Under the pieces are notes generated by a model that saw only the letters and a list, made by a program, of their open reading frames with translations, was not told the origin of the DNA and searched no databases. Shown here piece after piece: positions 41,545-50,614 of a stretch of 64,000 bases of DNA. The position numbers and the translations under genes are program-made. Position 1 is the stretch's first letter. Every line of letters starts with the position of its first letter. The stretch comes from JAYGED01 sp046582565 (GTDB lineage: Bacteria > Pseudomonadota > Alphaproteobacteria > JAAXGF01): the NCBI GenBank assembly GCA_046582565.1, contig JAYGED010000078.1, positions 1 through 64,000 of the forward strand, in the 5' to 3' direction.

Positions 41545-43878
41545 CTATTTAACCGGCTCCAGAGCGCCCGACTCGTCGGCCTTGCTCTGGGTCTTCTTCC
41601 CGTCTTTCTTCTGGGGCGGCGGGCTTTCGGCGAACTCGAAGCTGAACTCACCGTCGGCGATAGAGACGGTAACCCGGCCGCCCTTGGCCAGACGGCCGAA
41701 CAGCAGCTCGTCGGCAAGCGGCTTCTTGATCGATTCCTGGATCACCCGGGCCAGCGGACGGGCGCCGTTCTGACCGTCGTAGCCGAGCGCCGCCAGCTTG
41801 TCGCGGGCGGCCGGCGTCACATCGATGGTAACGCCCTGATCGGCAAGCTGGCCTTCGAGATCGCCCATGAATTTTTCGACCACCAGGCCGACAATTTCGG
41901 GCGACAGGCCGGCAAAGCCGATAGTCGCGTCAAGCCGGTTGCGGAATTCCGGCGTAAACATGCGCTTGATGGCCTCCTCGTCCTCGCCCTCGCGCTGATC
42001 GCGGCCGAATCCCATGGCCGACTTGGCCATTTCGGCGGCGCCCGCGTTGGTGGTCATGATCAACACGATATTGCGGAAATCGACGGTCTTGCCGTTATGG
42101 TCCGTGAGCTTGCCGTAATCCATGATCTGCAACAGCACGTTGAACAGATCGGGATGCGCCTTCTCGATCTCGTCGAGCAGCAGGACCGCGTGGGGATGCT
42201 GATCGGCGGCGTCGGTAAGCAAGCCGCCCTGATCGAAGCCGACATAACCCGGCGGCGCCCCGATGAGGCGGGATATGGTGTGGCGCTCCATATATTCGGA
42301 CATGTCGAATCGGATCAGCTCAACCCCCATGATACGGGCAAGCTGGCGCGCCACCTCGGTCTTGCCAACCCCGGTGGGGCCCGAGAAGAGATAGTTGCCA
42401 ATCGGCTTTTCGGGCTCGCGCAGTCCGGCGCGGCCGAGCTTGATGGCCGATGACAGGGCCTCGATGGCTTTCTCCTGACCGAACACAACCGCCTTGAGGT
42501 CGTCGGCAAGACTGCGCAGTGAATCCTTGTCGTGGGAGGAGACGCGCTTGGATGGTATGCGGGCGATGGTGGCGATAATGCGTTCGATATCGCGCACCCC
42601 GATGGTCTTGTGGCGGCGGTGCTTGGGCAGCAGCATCTGCGATGCGCCGGCCTCGTCGATCACGTCGATGGCCTTATCGGGCAGGCGGCGATCGTTGATA
42701 TAGCGCGACGACAGTTCGACAGCCGTGCGCAGGGCTTCAGCAGTGTAGCGCACCTCGTGATGCTTTTCGTAATAGGGCTTGAGACCCTTGAGGATCTTGA
42801 CCGCATCCTCGACGCTGGGCTCGTTGATGTCGATCTTCTGGAAGCGCCGCACCAGGGCGCGGTCTTTTTCGAAATAGTTACGGTATTCCTTGTAAGTGGT
42901 CGACCCGATACAGCTCAGGTTGCCCGAGGCGAGCGCCGGTTTGAGCAGGTTCGAAGCGTCCAACGAGCCGCCGCTGGTCGCCCCGGCGCCGATCACCGTA
43001 TGGATTTCGTCGATGAACAGGATCGCCTTGGGGGTCGCTTCAAGAGCGGCCATGACCGCCTTGATACGCTCCTCGAAATCGCCGCGATAGCGCGTCCCCG
43101 CCAGCAGGGCGCCCATATCGAGAGCGTAGATCACCGAACCGTCGAGGACTTCCGGCACCTCGCCGTTGACGATTCTGAGCGCCAGCCCCTCGGCGATGGC
43201 GGTCTTGCCGACCCCGGCTTCGCCCACATAGAGCGGATTGTTCTTGGTGCGGCGGCAGAGCACCTGAATGGTGCGCTTGACCTCTTCCTCGCGCCCGACC
43301 AGGGGATCGATGGCGCCGTTGGCCGCCTTCTGGTTGAGATTGACCGTATAGGCCTCAAGCGCGTCCTGACCCGGAGGCGCCGGCGCGGCCTCGTCGTCCG
43401 CGTCGTCATCGACACCCTGGGGCGTCACCGACTCTTCCTGGCCCGGCACCTTGGAAAGGCCATGGGAAATAAAGCTCACCGTGTCGAGGCGTGACATATC
43501 ATGCTGTTCGAGGAAATAAGCGGCATAGGATTCACGCTCGGAAAAGATCGCCACCAGTACATTCGAGCCGGTCACCGTATCGCGGCCCGACGATTGCACA
43601 TGCAGGGCCGCGCGCTGGAGCACCCGCTGAAAACCGGCCGAGGGCTTGGCGTCCACATAACCGTCGACCACGAGGCCGTGCATTGCGTTGTCGAGATGGT
43701 CCTCGATCATCTCGCGCAGAGCATCGAGATCGACACCGCAGGCGCGGAACAGGGCAATGGCGTCCTGATCCTCGGTCAGCGACAACAGCAGATGTTCAAG
43801 GGTGGCATATTCGTGATGGCGGTTGTTGGCCATCGCCAGCGCGTGATGCAGGGTCTGCTCGAGTGTGGGGGAGATCAC
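41545..43878 (-). CDS. clpA: ATP-dependent Clp protease ATP-binding subunit ClpA
   Basis: ClpA has 777 residues from the GTG at 43878, where the family start ISPTLEQTLHHAL aligns; in-frame sequence further upstream lies inside clpS and is rejected. It has the N-terminal double Clp repeat (1-140), an acidic linker, the first AAA module with Walker A GEAGVGKT near residue 225, and the second with GPTGVGKT near 508. The IGL-type ClpP contact is expected after the second Walker A. It unfolds substrates for ClpP and takes N-degron substrates from ClpS. A run of Lys/Gln and acidic residues ends the protein. It lies four bases after clpS. Confidence 0.96.
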   Translation of the reverse strand: MISPTLEQTLHHALAMANNRHHEYATLEHLLLSLTEDQDAIALFRACGVDLDALREMIEDHLDNAMHGLVVDGYVDAKPSAGFQRVLQRAALHVQSSGRDTVTGSNVLVAIFSERESYAAYFLEQHDMSRLDTVSFISHGLSKVPGQEESVTPQGVDDDADDEAAPAPPGQDALEAYTVNLNQKAANGAIDPLVGREEEVKRTIQVLCRRTKNNPLYVGEAGVGKTAIAEGLALRIVNGEVPEVLDGSVIYALDMGALLAGTRYRGDFEERIKAVMAALEATPKAILFIDEIHTVIGAGATSGGSLDASNLLKPALASGNLSCIGSTTYKEYRNYFEKDRALVRRFQKIDINEPSVEDAVKILKGLKPYYEKHHEVRYTAEALRTAVELSSRYINDRRLPDKAIDVIDEAGASQMLLPKHRRHKTIGVRDIERIIATIARIPSKRVSSHDKDSLRSLADDLKAVVFGQEKAIEALSSAIKLGRAGLREPEKPIGNYLFSGPTGVGKTEVARQLARIMGVELIRFDMSEYMERHTISRLIGAPPGYVGFDQGGLLTDAADQHPHAVLLLDEIEKAHPDLFNVLLQIMDYGKLTDHNGKTVDFRNIVLIMTTNAGAAEMAKSAMGFGRDQREGEDEEAIKRMFTPEFRNRLDATIGFAGLSPEIVGLVVEKFMGDLEGQLADQGVTIDVTPAARDKLAALGYDGQNGARPLARVIQESIKKPLADELLFGRLAKGGRVTVSIADGEFSFEFAESPPPQKKDGKKTQSKADESGALEPVK

Positions 43879-43882
43879 GGCG

Positions 43883-44206
43883 TTATTCCCGCTCCATGGT
43901 CGCCTGCAACGGATGCTCGTTACGGCGCGCAATGTCCAGTACCAGGCCAACCTTGGTCTCGGCCACATCGTAGCTATAGACGCCGCAGATGCCGACGCCC
44001 CGCTGGTGAACATGGAGCATGATGCGTGTCGCCTCTTCCTTGCTCTTGTGGAAAATGCTTTCCAGAATCATGACGACGAACTCCATGGGTGTGTAGTCGT
44101 CATTGAGGACAAGCACCTTGTACATCGAAGGCTTTTTGGTCTTGGTGCGGGTTTTCGTGGCAATCGACGTTCCCGTGCCGCCGCCGCCAATTGGATCTTC
44201 ACTCAT
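43883..44206 (-). CDS. clpS: ATP-dependent Clp protease adaptor ClpS
   Basis: ClpS has 107 residues from the ATG at 44206; a TTG three codons earlier is less likely. A flexible glycine/lysine-rich tail (about 1-27) leads into the adaptor core: YKVLVLNDDYTPMEFVV near 30, where the Asn-Asp pair and Met form the N-degron pocket, then HVHQRGVGICGVYSYDVAETK. It hands proteins with Leu, Phe, Tyr or Trp N-termini to ClpA. It is co-transcribed with clpA, which starts four bases downstream. Confidence 0.96.
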   Translation of the reverse strand: MSEDPIGGGGTGTSIATKTRTKTKKPSMYKVLVLNDDYTPMEFVVMILESIFHKSKEEATRIMLHVHQRGVGICGVYSYDVAETKVGLVLDIARRNEHPLQATMERE

Positions 44207-44398
44207 CTTCGCCAAAGCCTATCCAAGAAGTGTCCCGGCCTCATAATATCGGAATTTCCGCCGCCAATTAAAGAGGCAAACATGAACGCCGGTTAAACGA
44301 GGCATCCCGAGACCTCGCGAGACTTGACATGGGCAGCGCTTCGAAGCCCTCTATGCGCCCATGACGGCAGTATTATATCACAATTTGAGCAGAGCCGC

Positions 44399-44404
44399 GG
44401 AGGG
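44399..44404 (+). promoter_or_regulatory. strong ribosome binding site for an ATT-initiated gene
   Basis: GGAGGG sits seven bases before the ATT at 44412, and no ATG, GTG or TTG lies at a suitable distance. An in-frame stop (TGA, 44406-44408) lies between the site and that ATT, so the coding frame cannot extend further upstream. This fixes the start of the iron alcohol dehydrogenase to ATT unless the start codon was mutated or misread. Confidence 0.6.
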
Positions 44405-44411
44405 CTGACCG

Positions 44412-45608
44412 ATTCCCCAGAATTTCAATTTTCAAACGCCCACGCGGATTGCCTTCGGGGCCGGCCGAATCGACAAGCTGGGCGCCGATCTGGCGCGACT
44501 CGCCGGTTTGAGCGACGCCTCACAGGTCCTCGTGGTCTCTGATCCCGGGGTTGCCGAAGTCGGCTTGACGGGCCGCATCACCGCCGTCCTCAAAGAGGCC
44601 GGGCTCGATGTCGCCCTGTTCACCGACATCAAAAGCGACCCATTGGCCGCATCCGCCGACGGCGCCGCTAGCCTCGCGCGATCCCACGGTGCGCGGGCGG
44701 TGGTCGGTGTCGGCGGTGGATCGGCGCTCGATATCGCCAAGCTCACCGCCGCCATCGCGCTGGCTGACGAGCCCGCCGAACATTACGCCCTCGCCGCCAA
44801 TCCCCTGCCTAAGACTGGCCTGCCGCTGATCCTCATTCCGACAACGGCGGGCACCGGCTCGGAAGTCACGCGGACTTCGGTGATCACCAGCGCAGACGGC
44901 CGAAAGCTATGGGCCTGGGGTGAGGCCTTGCGGGCCGACCTGGCGCTTCTCGATCCGACTCTGACCGTTGCCCTGCCGCCCACGCTCACCGCCGCTACCG
45001 GGATCGATGCGGTGGTTCACGCCATCGAGGCCTGCACGGTGAGGCGCGGCAATCCCATGGCCGACGCCTATGGGCTGCACGCCATCCGTCTGATCGCGGG
45101 CAACGCCGGCGGCGCCAAAAGCGCCCTGACCCGCGCCCTCGCCGAGCCTGACGATCTCGACGCGCGGGGTGACATGATGATTGCGGCGGCGCTGGCGGGT
45201 ATCGCCTTCGACGCCACCGGAACCGCTATCGCACACGCCATGGGCCATGCGCTCGGCGTGCTTAGCGGCGTCCATCACGGTCACGCCGTCGGGCTTTGCC
45301 TGAAGGGAGCCCTGGCCTGGAACGCCGAGGCGGCGCCGGCGCGCCATGCCGCGGTGGCAAAGGCCCTGGGCGCGCCGTGCGACGGCCTCGAAGACGAGGA
45401 AGCCGCGGCCCTATCCTCTGTGGCCTATGGCAAGCTCCTGCAAGGTTCCGGTCTGCCCCTCTCTCTGGCCGATAAAGCCATAGACGCTGCCGCACTCGCC
45501 GCCCTGACCATGGCGCCGGAAAACGCCCCCATGCGCGACGCCAATTGCCGCGAGGTTACCGAACAGGATGCCTTGGTTATTGCCAAGCGGGTTCTCGCCC
45601 AGAGTTGA
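44412..45608 (+). CDS. iron-containing alcohol dehydrogenase, apparent ATT start
   Basis: The protein has 398 residues if translation begins at ATT (44412); the first standard start (TTG, 44508) would remove 32 conserved residues. The omitted lead reads FNFQTPTRIAFGAGRIDKLG, the usual opening of this family, so it is surely coding. GVGGGSALDIAKL near 97 is the NAD(P) motif, and LILIPTTAGTGSEVTRTSVI near 140 is the family signature. The metal ligands are in the Asp-containing DAVVHAIEAC and the His-rich HAMGHALGVLSGVHHGHAVG near 270. It reduces or oxidises an alcohol/aldehyde pair not predictable here. Confidence 0.82.
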   Translation: MPQNFNFQTPTRIAFGAGRIDKLGADLARLAGLSDASQVLVVSDPGVAEVGLTGRITAVLKEAGLDVALFTDIKSDPLAASADGAASLARSHGARAVVGVGGGSALDIAKLTAAIALADEPAEHYALAANPLPKTGLPLILIPTTAGTGSEVTRTSVITSADGRKLWAWGEALRADLALLDPTLTVALPPTLTAATGIDAVVHAIEACTVRRGNPMADAYGLHAIRLIAGNAGGAKSALTRALAEPDDLDARGDMMIAAALAGIAFDATGTAIAHAMGHALGVLSGVHHGHAVGLCLKGALAWNAEAAPARHAAVAKALGAPCDGLEDEEAAALSSVAYGKLLQGSGLPLSLADKAIDAAALAALTMAPENAPMRDANCREVTEQDALVIAKRVLAQS

Positions 45609-45610
45609 CG

Positions 45611-46138
45611 TTAAAAGGAAAAGGCGTTTTGCCTGCCCTTTCGCGGGCTGATCTCTTCCTCATGGGTGAGCAGAAATTTTTTGATTTCGATACCGCCGGC
45701 AAATCCTGTCAGCGACCTGTTCGAGCCAATCACCCGGTGGCAAGGCACCACAATGGGCAGCGGGTTTGCGCCGTTGGCGCCGCCGACCGCGCGGCGCGCG
45801 GTGGGTTTGCCGATGCGCGATGCAAGCTCGCCATAGGAAATCGTCTCGCCGTAAGGGATCTCGCCCAAGGCGGCCCAGACCCTGTTTTGGAAATCCGTAC
45901 CGGCGCGGCGCAGGGGCAAATCAAAAACCGTCAATTCGCCTGCAAAATAAGCATCAAGCTGCGCGAATACCTCGGCGAATTCCGACTCATCGCGGCGCCA
46001 TCCGGCCTTGGGTTCATAGGACCGGCCTTCCGTTGAAAAGCTAATTCGGTGCAATTGATCGCCATCCCCCGCGACAAGCAGCGGCCCTAACGGACAGTCA
46101 CAATATCCATAGGCCAGATTTTCGCTATTACGCTGCAT
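45611..46138 (-). CDS. ogt: methylated-DNA--protein-cysteine methyltransferase
   Basis: This 175-residue alkyltransferase has the C-terminal active site VVPCHRVIGSNRSLTGFAGG near residue 137, with the acceptor cysteine in PCHR. A helix-turn-helix-like DNA-binding part (GETISYGELASRIGKPTARR) lies before it. It moves a methyl or alkyl group from O6-guanine to its own cysteine in a suicide reaction. The lack of an AraC-like N-terminal regulator domain makes it the Ogt type rather than Ada. It ends two bases from the stop of the convergent alcohol dehydrogenase. Confidence 0.93.
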   Translation of the reverse strand: MQRNSENLAYGYCDCPLGPLLVAGDGDQLHRISFSTEGRSYEPKAGWRRDESEFAEVFAQLDAYFAGELTVFDLPLRRAGTDFQNRVWAALGEIPYGETISYGELASRIGKPTARRAVGGANGANPLPIVVPCHRVIGSNRSLTGFAGGIEIKKFLLTHEEEISPRKGRQNAFSF

Positions 46139-46189
46139 GGTTTTTCGCCGGAGTGCTGAAGGGGCCGATTCCGGCTGATTTTAGCGGCC

Positions 46190-47401
46190 TTAATTGGCGT
46201 AGGCTACAGCCGCGCTGTCGAAGAAATGCTGGACCACTTCGCAATCCAGGCGTTTGCGGTTCAGGATGCGGCAGGCGCGCTGCGCCGCACGCCAGCTTAG
46301 GCCCACGAAGCGCGCGCGGTAGAGACCGCCAGCGCCTTCCTCGATCGGCACGATGAGCGCCGCGGCGTTGATAACGATGCCGGGAACATGCTTGAGGCTG
46401 GTCTTGACCGCCGCATAGGCAGCTTCGCTTCGCGTGAAGGCGCCGACCTGGATCGCCCAGGGCGCGCCCTGGGTGTTGATCACAGGCTTTATCGGCGGCG
46501 GCAGCGGCAGGCCGCCAGAATACCCGGCAGACGAAGACCCCGCAGACACCGGCGGCGGCGTCACGGATGCGACCCGTGTTTTAGCGATTTCCAGGAAAGA
46601 GCCATCGAGCAGATTTGCCATTTGCCTGTCGCGCCGGTCCGGCGAACTGGCGCCGAACACCACCGCGAACAAGCGCCGGCCATCGCGCTTGGCCGATGCC
46701 GCTAAATTGAACTTGGAGGCGCGGATATAGCCGGTCTTGAGACCATCGGCGCCGCTATATGAGGTGACGAATTTGTTATGACCACGATAGGTCTTGCCGC
46801 CGTACTTAAAACTATCAGCGTCGAAATACTTGTAATAGCGCGGAAAATCGCGATACAGCGAGCGCGCCAGCACGGCCATGTCACGGGCGGTAGAAAGCTG
46901 GCCCCGGTTGGGCAGGCCGGACGCATTTCGGAAACTTGTCCTCTTCATGCCCAGGGCCTTGGCCTTGGCGGTCATCTTCTTGGCGAAGGCGACCTCGCTT
47001 TTCGACAGGCTCTCCGCCACCACCGTGGCCACGTCATTGGCCGATTTCACCACCAGGGCCAGGATCGCATCGGAGACGCGAATACGCTTGCCCTTGCGAA
47101 CCCCGAGCTTGGAGTTCGGCTGGCCGGCGGCGCGCGCCGAAACCTTGAGTTTGCTGTTGAGAGAAAGCTCGCCACGATCGATCGCCTCAAACAACAGATA
47201 GAGGGTCATCATCTTGGTGAGAGACGCCGGGTAATGGCGGTGGTTCATGTTTTTCTGGTAGAGCACTTTGCCGGTCTTGCCGTCGATGACCACGGCGGCC
47301 GGGCTGGCGAGCAGCGGCGTAGAATGTAAAACCTGCGCCGAAAGCGCCAGGATCAGCCCCAGGGCGGCAGCTTTGAACAGGGATGTTAAATATTTGACCA
47401 T
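46190..47401 (-). CDS. D-alanyl-D-alanine carboxypeptidase (S11) with SPOR domain
   Basis: The protein has 403 residues from the ATG at 47401; a TTG five codons earlier is less likely. A signal peptide (LGLILALSAQVLHSTPLLA) precedes the penicillin-binding S11 domain. All three active motifs are present: SLTK near residue 58, SAN near 118 and KTG near 218. Residues from about 318 to the end form a SPOR domain (APWAIQVGAFTRSEAA) that binds glycan strands lacking stem peptides, which would direct the enzyme to the division septum. It trims D-Ala from peptidoglycan stem peptides. It is monocistronic. Confidence 0.92.
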   Translation of the reverse strand: MVKYLTSLFKAAALGLILALSAQVLHSTPLLASPAAVVIDGKTGKVLYQKNMNHRHYPASLTKMMTLYLLFEAIDRGELSLNSKLKVSARAAGQPNSKLGVRKGKRIRVSDAILALVVKSANDVATVVAESLSKSEVAFAKKMTAKAKALGMKRTSFRNASGLPNRGQLSTARDMAVLARSLYRDFPRYYKYFDADSFKYGGKTYRGHNKFVTSYSGADGLKTGYIRASKFNLAASAKRDGRRLFAVVFGASSPDRRDRQMANLLDGSFLEIAKTRVASVTPPPVSAGSSSAGYSGGLPLPPPIKPVINTQGAPWAIQVGAFTRSEAAYAAVKTSLKHVPGIVINAAALIVPIEEGAGGLYRARFVGLSWRAAQRACRILNRKRLDCEVVQHFFDSAAVAYAN

Positions 47402-47791
47402 CCGTTCACTCACCAATCAAAGTCGCGGAATCATTATCGAATTACTTCAATACTAAAAACGAATCGAGGGGAGGCTAACGAATATCGATTCCGCTGTCCA
47501 TAGCTGTAAGAAATCATTGTTCCCCCAAAAACATTCGAGAATGATTCACCTTGGAATTGCTTGGGCAACTGAAGAGGCTGTTTGGCGGGCATGAGAGACG
47601 TCTTTAATTTACATCAGAATAAATTTACAAAATAATTTGTATTATCAAAAGTTTATTAATGTAATCTAATGTAATAGATTAAATAAATAAACTTCTACCA
47701 ACGCCCTGCGAAGGATCATCGCTGGCGGCAATAATTACCGACCCTGGGCAAATATTACCGTGACCCGGTAATAAATTCCCAGATGGTCGAA
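47402..47791. other. AT-rich intergenic region
   Basis: I see no gene in these 390 bases. The middle (about 47600-47690) is very rich in A+T, with the direct repeat taatgtaatc and a seven-base inverted repeat TAATCTA-atgtaa-TAGATTA at 47662-47681. The left part must hold the promoter of the carboxypeptidase gene (minus strand). The right part holds a terminator-like hairpin for the small secreted protein gene. Confidence 0.5.
47753..47773 (-). terminator. hairpin terminator after the small secreted protein gene
   Basis: TATTACCG-tgacc-CGGTAATA is a perfect eight-base-pair stem with a five-base loop, 19 bases after the stop codon of the minus-strand gene at 47792-48109. The following minus-strand bases are tttgccc, so the U-run is weak. 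Termination or message stabilisation is the likely role. Confidence 0.55.
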
Positions 47792-48109
47792 TTACGCATC
47801 CGGACCGATGATCATCACTTCGGCGGTGTTTTCCCAGCTCATTCCGGAAGCGACACCACAAGACATGCCGTTGGGCATGGTCACGATAATCGTCCAGGAA
47901 CCGTCTTTCGAGGCGACGACTTCGAGCAAACCACCATTGGCGGTCAGGCCCATGGCAACCGGCGCTTCCCTGTAGTTCGAGCTGAGGTGATTGAGGAATT
48001 CCGACCGATCCGCACAGGGCGGTTGTTGTTGTTGTTGCTGCTGCGCTTGGACCGGGGACGCCCATAATGCCATCATGGCGGGCGCGAATATAAAACTAAA
48101 GCGGTACAT
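47792..48109 (-). CDS. small secreted protein with a glutamine run
   Basis: The protein has 105 residues with a signal peptide (FSFIFAPAMMALWASPVQA, cleavage near residue 22). A run of seven glutamines from a CAA/CAG trinucleotide tract follows at once. The conserved part reads HLSSNYREAPVAMGLTANGG, WTIIVTMPNGMSCGVASG and is common in small periplasmic proteins of alphaproteobacteria; its function is not known to me. Two cysteines in the mature part may bond. AGGAGG lies eight bases before the ATG. A terminator-like hairpin follows the stop. Confidence 0.8.
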   Translation of the reverse strand: MYRFSFIFAPAMMALWASPVQAQQQQQQQPPCADRSEFLNHLSSNYREAPVAMGLTANGGLLEVVASKDGSWTIIVTMPNGMSCGVASGMSWENTAEVMIIGPDA

Positions 48110-48195
48110 GACACTGGCCTCCTACCTGAAGGGTTGGTGTTTCCGCTCTATACCGCGCAATATCCGTGCCAATTGAGAAATGATCGCAACAACAC

Positions 48196-49596
48196 TCACA
48201 GGTCCGGTCGCCTGCCAGTTGTCGGGCAGACTGCTTCATAGGCCCGGGCGGCGCGCAAGGTCAGGGCATCCTGATGGCGCGGTCCGACGATCTGCAGGCT
48301 CACAGGCAGACCGTCCGCCGTAAAGCCGCAGGGCACCACCGCCGCCGGCTGCCCGGTCAGATTGAAGGGATAGCTGAACGGCGTCCATTCGGGCCAGCGC
48401 GTCAAGCCCGAGCCGGGGGGAACCTCAACGCCGGCCTCGAAGGCGGGGATCGGCAGCCCAGGCGTGAGCAAAAGGTCGTAATCCTGGTGGAGCGCCGCCA
48501 TGGTCAGGGCAATTCCGGCGCGCATCTGCTCAGCCCCCAGCAGATCAAGCGCGCTGTAGCCGGCCCCCTCGGTGGCGACCTCGACCAGGCCTGGATCGAT
48601 GATCTTGCGCTGTTCCTCTGACATAGAGCGCAAGGCCGAGGCGGCGCCCGAAAACCACAGGGTGCGGAAGCAATCCGCCGCATGAGCGAGATCCAGGCTG
48701 ACTTCCTCGACCACAGCGCCCATGCCAACGAAGGTCTGGGCGGTGCGGGCGGTGATTTCCGCCACCTCGCCATCAACCTGGGCATGGCCCAGATCCGGGG
48801 AATAGCCAATGCGCAGACCGGCGACGCCGTCCTCGATACCGTCGCGCCAGTCGCGTATATCTTCCGGCATGGCACGATAATCGCGCCAATCGGGCCGCGC
48901 CAGCACCGACAGCATGAGCGCCGCATCGGCGACAGTGCGCGCCATGGGCCCGACATGGGAGAGTGCGCCGAATGAACTCGCCGGATAGGCCGGCACACGG
49001 CTGTAGCTCGGCTTGATACCAGCGAGGCCGGTGAAGCCGCAGGGAATGCGGATCGAGCCGCCGCCGTCCGTGCCGACGGCAAGCGGGACCATGCCCGATG
49101 CGACCGCTGCGGCTGAGCCGCCGCTCGAGCCGCCGGGGGTGCGCTCGGGGTTCCAGGGGTTGCGGGTGATACCGCAGAGGGCGCTGTCGGTGACGCCTTT
49201 CCAGCCGAATTCACAGCTTGTGGTCTTGCCCAGCAGCACAGCACCGCTCTCTCTCAGCCGCGCGGTCGCCGGGCCGTCCTCGTCCCAGTCCTGATCAGGA
49301 TCGGTGGTCTTGGAGCCGCGCAGGGTGGGCCAGCCCTTGGTCAGGACGAGATCCTTGACGCCGACGGGAACCCCGTCGAGCAGACCGAGAGGCTCCCCCT
49401 TCGCCCAGCGCGCCTCGGAATCCCGCGCCGATGCCAGGGCGCTCTCATTATCGACCAGGCAAAAGGCGTTGAGCAGCCCGTTATGGGCCTCGATCCGCGC
49501 CAGGGATGCCTCGGCCACCTCAACCGGCGACAGGTTTTTGTTCCGAAAGGCAGCGATCATGTCGTTCGCGGAAAGATAGGCAAGCTCGTCAGACAT
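48196..49596 (-). CDS. amidase-signature enzyme
   Basis: The protein has 466 residues from the ATG at 49596, which has GGAAGGA upstream and aligns as MSDELAYLSANDMIAAFR; earlier starts lie inside the upstream gene. The triad of the amidase signature family is complete: Lys in GVPVGVKDLVLTKG near 78, cis-Ser in TPGGSSGGSAAAVASG near 156, and nucleophile Ser in TDGGGSIRIP near 180. It hydrolyses an amide, but the substrate is not set by sequence. It overlaps the aldo-keto reductase stop by eight bases (ATGTCTGA) and ends a four-gene operon with a CoA-type dehydrogenase and hydratase. Confidence 0.88.
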   Translation of the reverse strand: MSDELAYLSANDMIAAFRNKNLSPVEVAEASLARIEAHNGLLNAFCLVDNESALASARDSEARWAKGEPLGLLDGVPVGVKDLVLTKGWPTLRGSKTTDPDQDWDEDGPATARLRESGAVLLGKTTSCEFGWKGVTDSALCGITRNPWNPERTPGGSSGGSAAAVASGMVPLAVGTDGGGSIRIPCGFTGLAGIKPSYSRVPAYPASSFGALSHVGPMARTVADAALMLSVLARPDWRDYRAMPEDIRDWRDGIEDGVAGLRIGYSPDLGHAQVDGEVAEITARTAQTFVGMGAVVEEVSLDLAHAADCFRTLWFSGAASALRSMSEEQRKIIDPGLVEVATEGAGYSALDLLGAEQMRAGIALTMAALHQDYDLLLTPGLPIPAFEAGVEVPPGSGLTRWPEWTPFSYPFNLTGQPAAVVPCGFTADGLPVSLQIVGPRHQDALTLRAARAYEAVCPTTGRRPDL

Positions 49597-50602
49597 GGCG
49601 GGGGATCCTTCCTTCAATGGGATATTTCGGGTCGGAATAGCCCGGTGAGCTGGGGTGGCCGAGGGGCACCAGCTCATCGATCAGCGCCTCATCCTCGGCC
49701 CCGAGAGAAACTTCGAGTGCTGCGATATATTCGGCGCACTGATCCGCCGTGCGCGGTCCGGCTATGGCCGCCGTTACCAGGCGGTTATGGATCACCCAGG
49801 CGAAGGCGAATTGAGCCACGGTCACGCCCAGGGCTTCCGCATGCTCCTTGATGCGCGGCACCAGGGCGATGGATTCGGGGCGGAACTCGGACTCCATGAT
49901 GCGCTTGTCCCCGGAACCTGCGCGGCTGCTTTCGGGCGGCGTATCGCCGGGCAGATATTTACCGGTGAGCACACCGCGCGCCACCGGGCTGTAGGAGGCC
50001 ACCGCCATGTCGTACTGGGCGCAGGCCGGCAGCAGCTCGACCTCGGGCATGCGGTTGAAGGCGTTGTAATTGGGTTGGCTGATCACCGGGCGGGGCACCC
50101 CCTGGGCGTCGCACAGGCGGACCACCTCGGCGTGGCGCCAGGCGCGGAAATTGCTGAGCCCGAAATAGCATGCCTTGCCGGCGGCGATGACCTCGCCCAT
50201 GGCGGCCACAGTCTCCTCGAGCGGTGTGTCGGCATCTTCGCGATGGAGATAATAGATATCGACATAATCCACGCCGAGCCGCGACAGGCTATCGTCAATG
50301 GCCTGGCTCATCCAGCGCCGGGACAGGCCGCACGCGGTTTCGTCGTCGCCCATCCTGTTGCCGAGCTTGGTCGCCAGCACCCACTGGTCGCGCTCACCGG
50401 AGATGGCGCGGCCGACGATCTTTTCAGATTCCCCGTCGGTCGAGTAGACATCGGCGGTATCGATGAAATTGACCCCGGCGTCCCGCGCCATGGCGATGAT
50501 ACGCCTGGCTTCGCGCTCATCGCACCGGTCGCCGAACATCATGGTGCCGAGGCACAGCGGCGAGACCATGACCCCGCTATGGCCGAGCATGCGATATTCC
50601 AT
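49589..50602 (-). CDS. aldo/keto reductase
   Basis: This 337-residue TIM-barrel reductase has the tetrad Asp and Tyr in FIDTADVYSTDGESE near residues 47-57, Lys in LATKLGN near 80 and His in YYLHRED near 122. The beginning MEYRMLGHSGVMVSPLCLGTM is typical of the Tas/YajO-like group that uses NADPH. It reduces a carbonyl compound of unknown identity. The site AGGGGAG six bases before the ATG supports the start. The gene is third in a minus-strand operon. Confidence 0.92.
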   Translation of the reverse strand: MEYRMLGHSGVMVSPLCLGTMMFGDRCDEREARRIIAMARDAGVNFIDTADVYSTDGESEKIVGRAISGERDQWVLATKLGNRMGDDETACGLSRRWMSQAIDDSLSRLGVDYVDIYYLHREDADTPLEETVAAMGEVIAAGKACYFGLSNFRAWRHAEVVRLCDAQGVPRPVISQPNYNAFNRMPEVELLPACAQYDMAVASYSPVARGVLTGKYLPGDTPPESSRAGSGDKRIMESEFRPESIALVPRIKEHAEALGVTVAQFAFAWVIHNRLVTAAIAGPRTADQCAEYIAALEVSLGAEDEALIDELVPLGHPSSPGYSDPKYPIEGRIPRHV

Positions 50603-50614
50603 AGTCTCCCCTAT

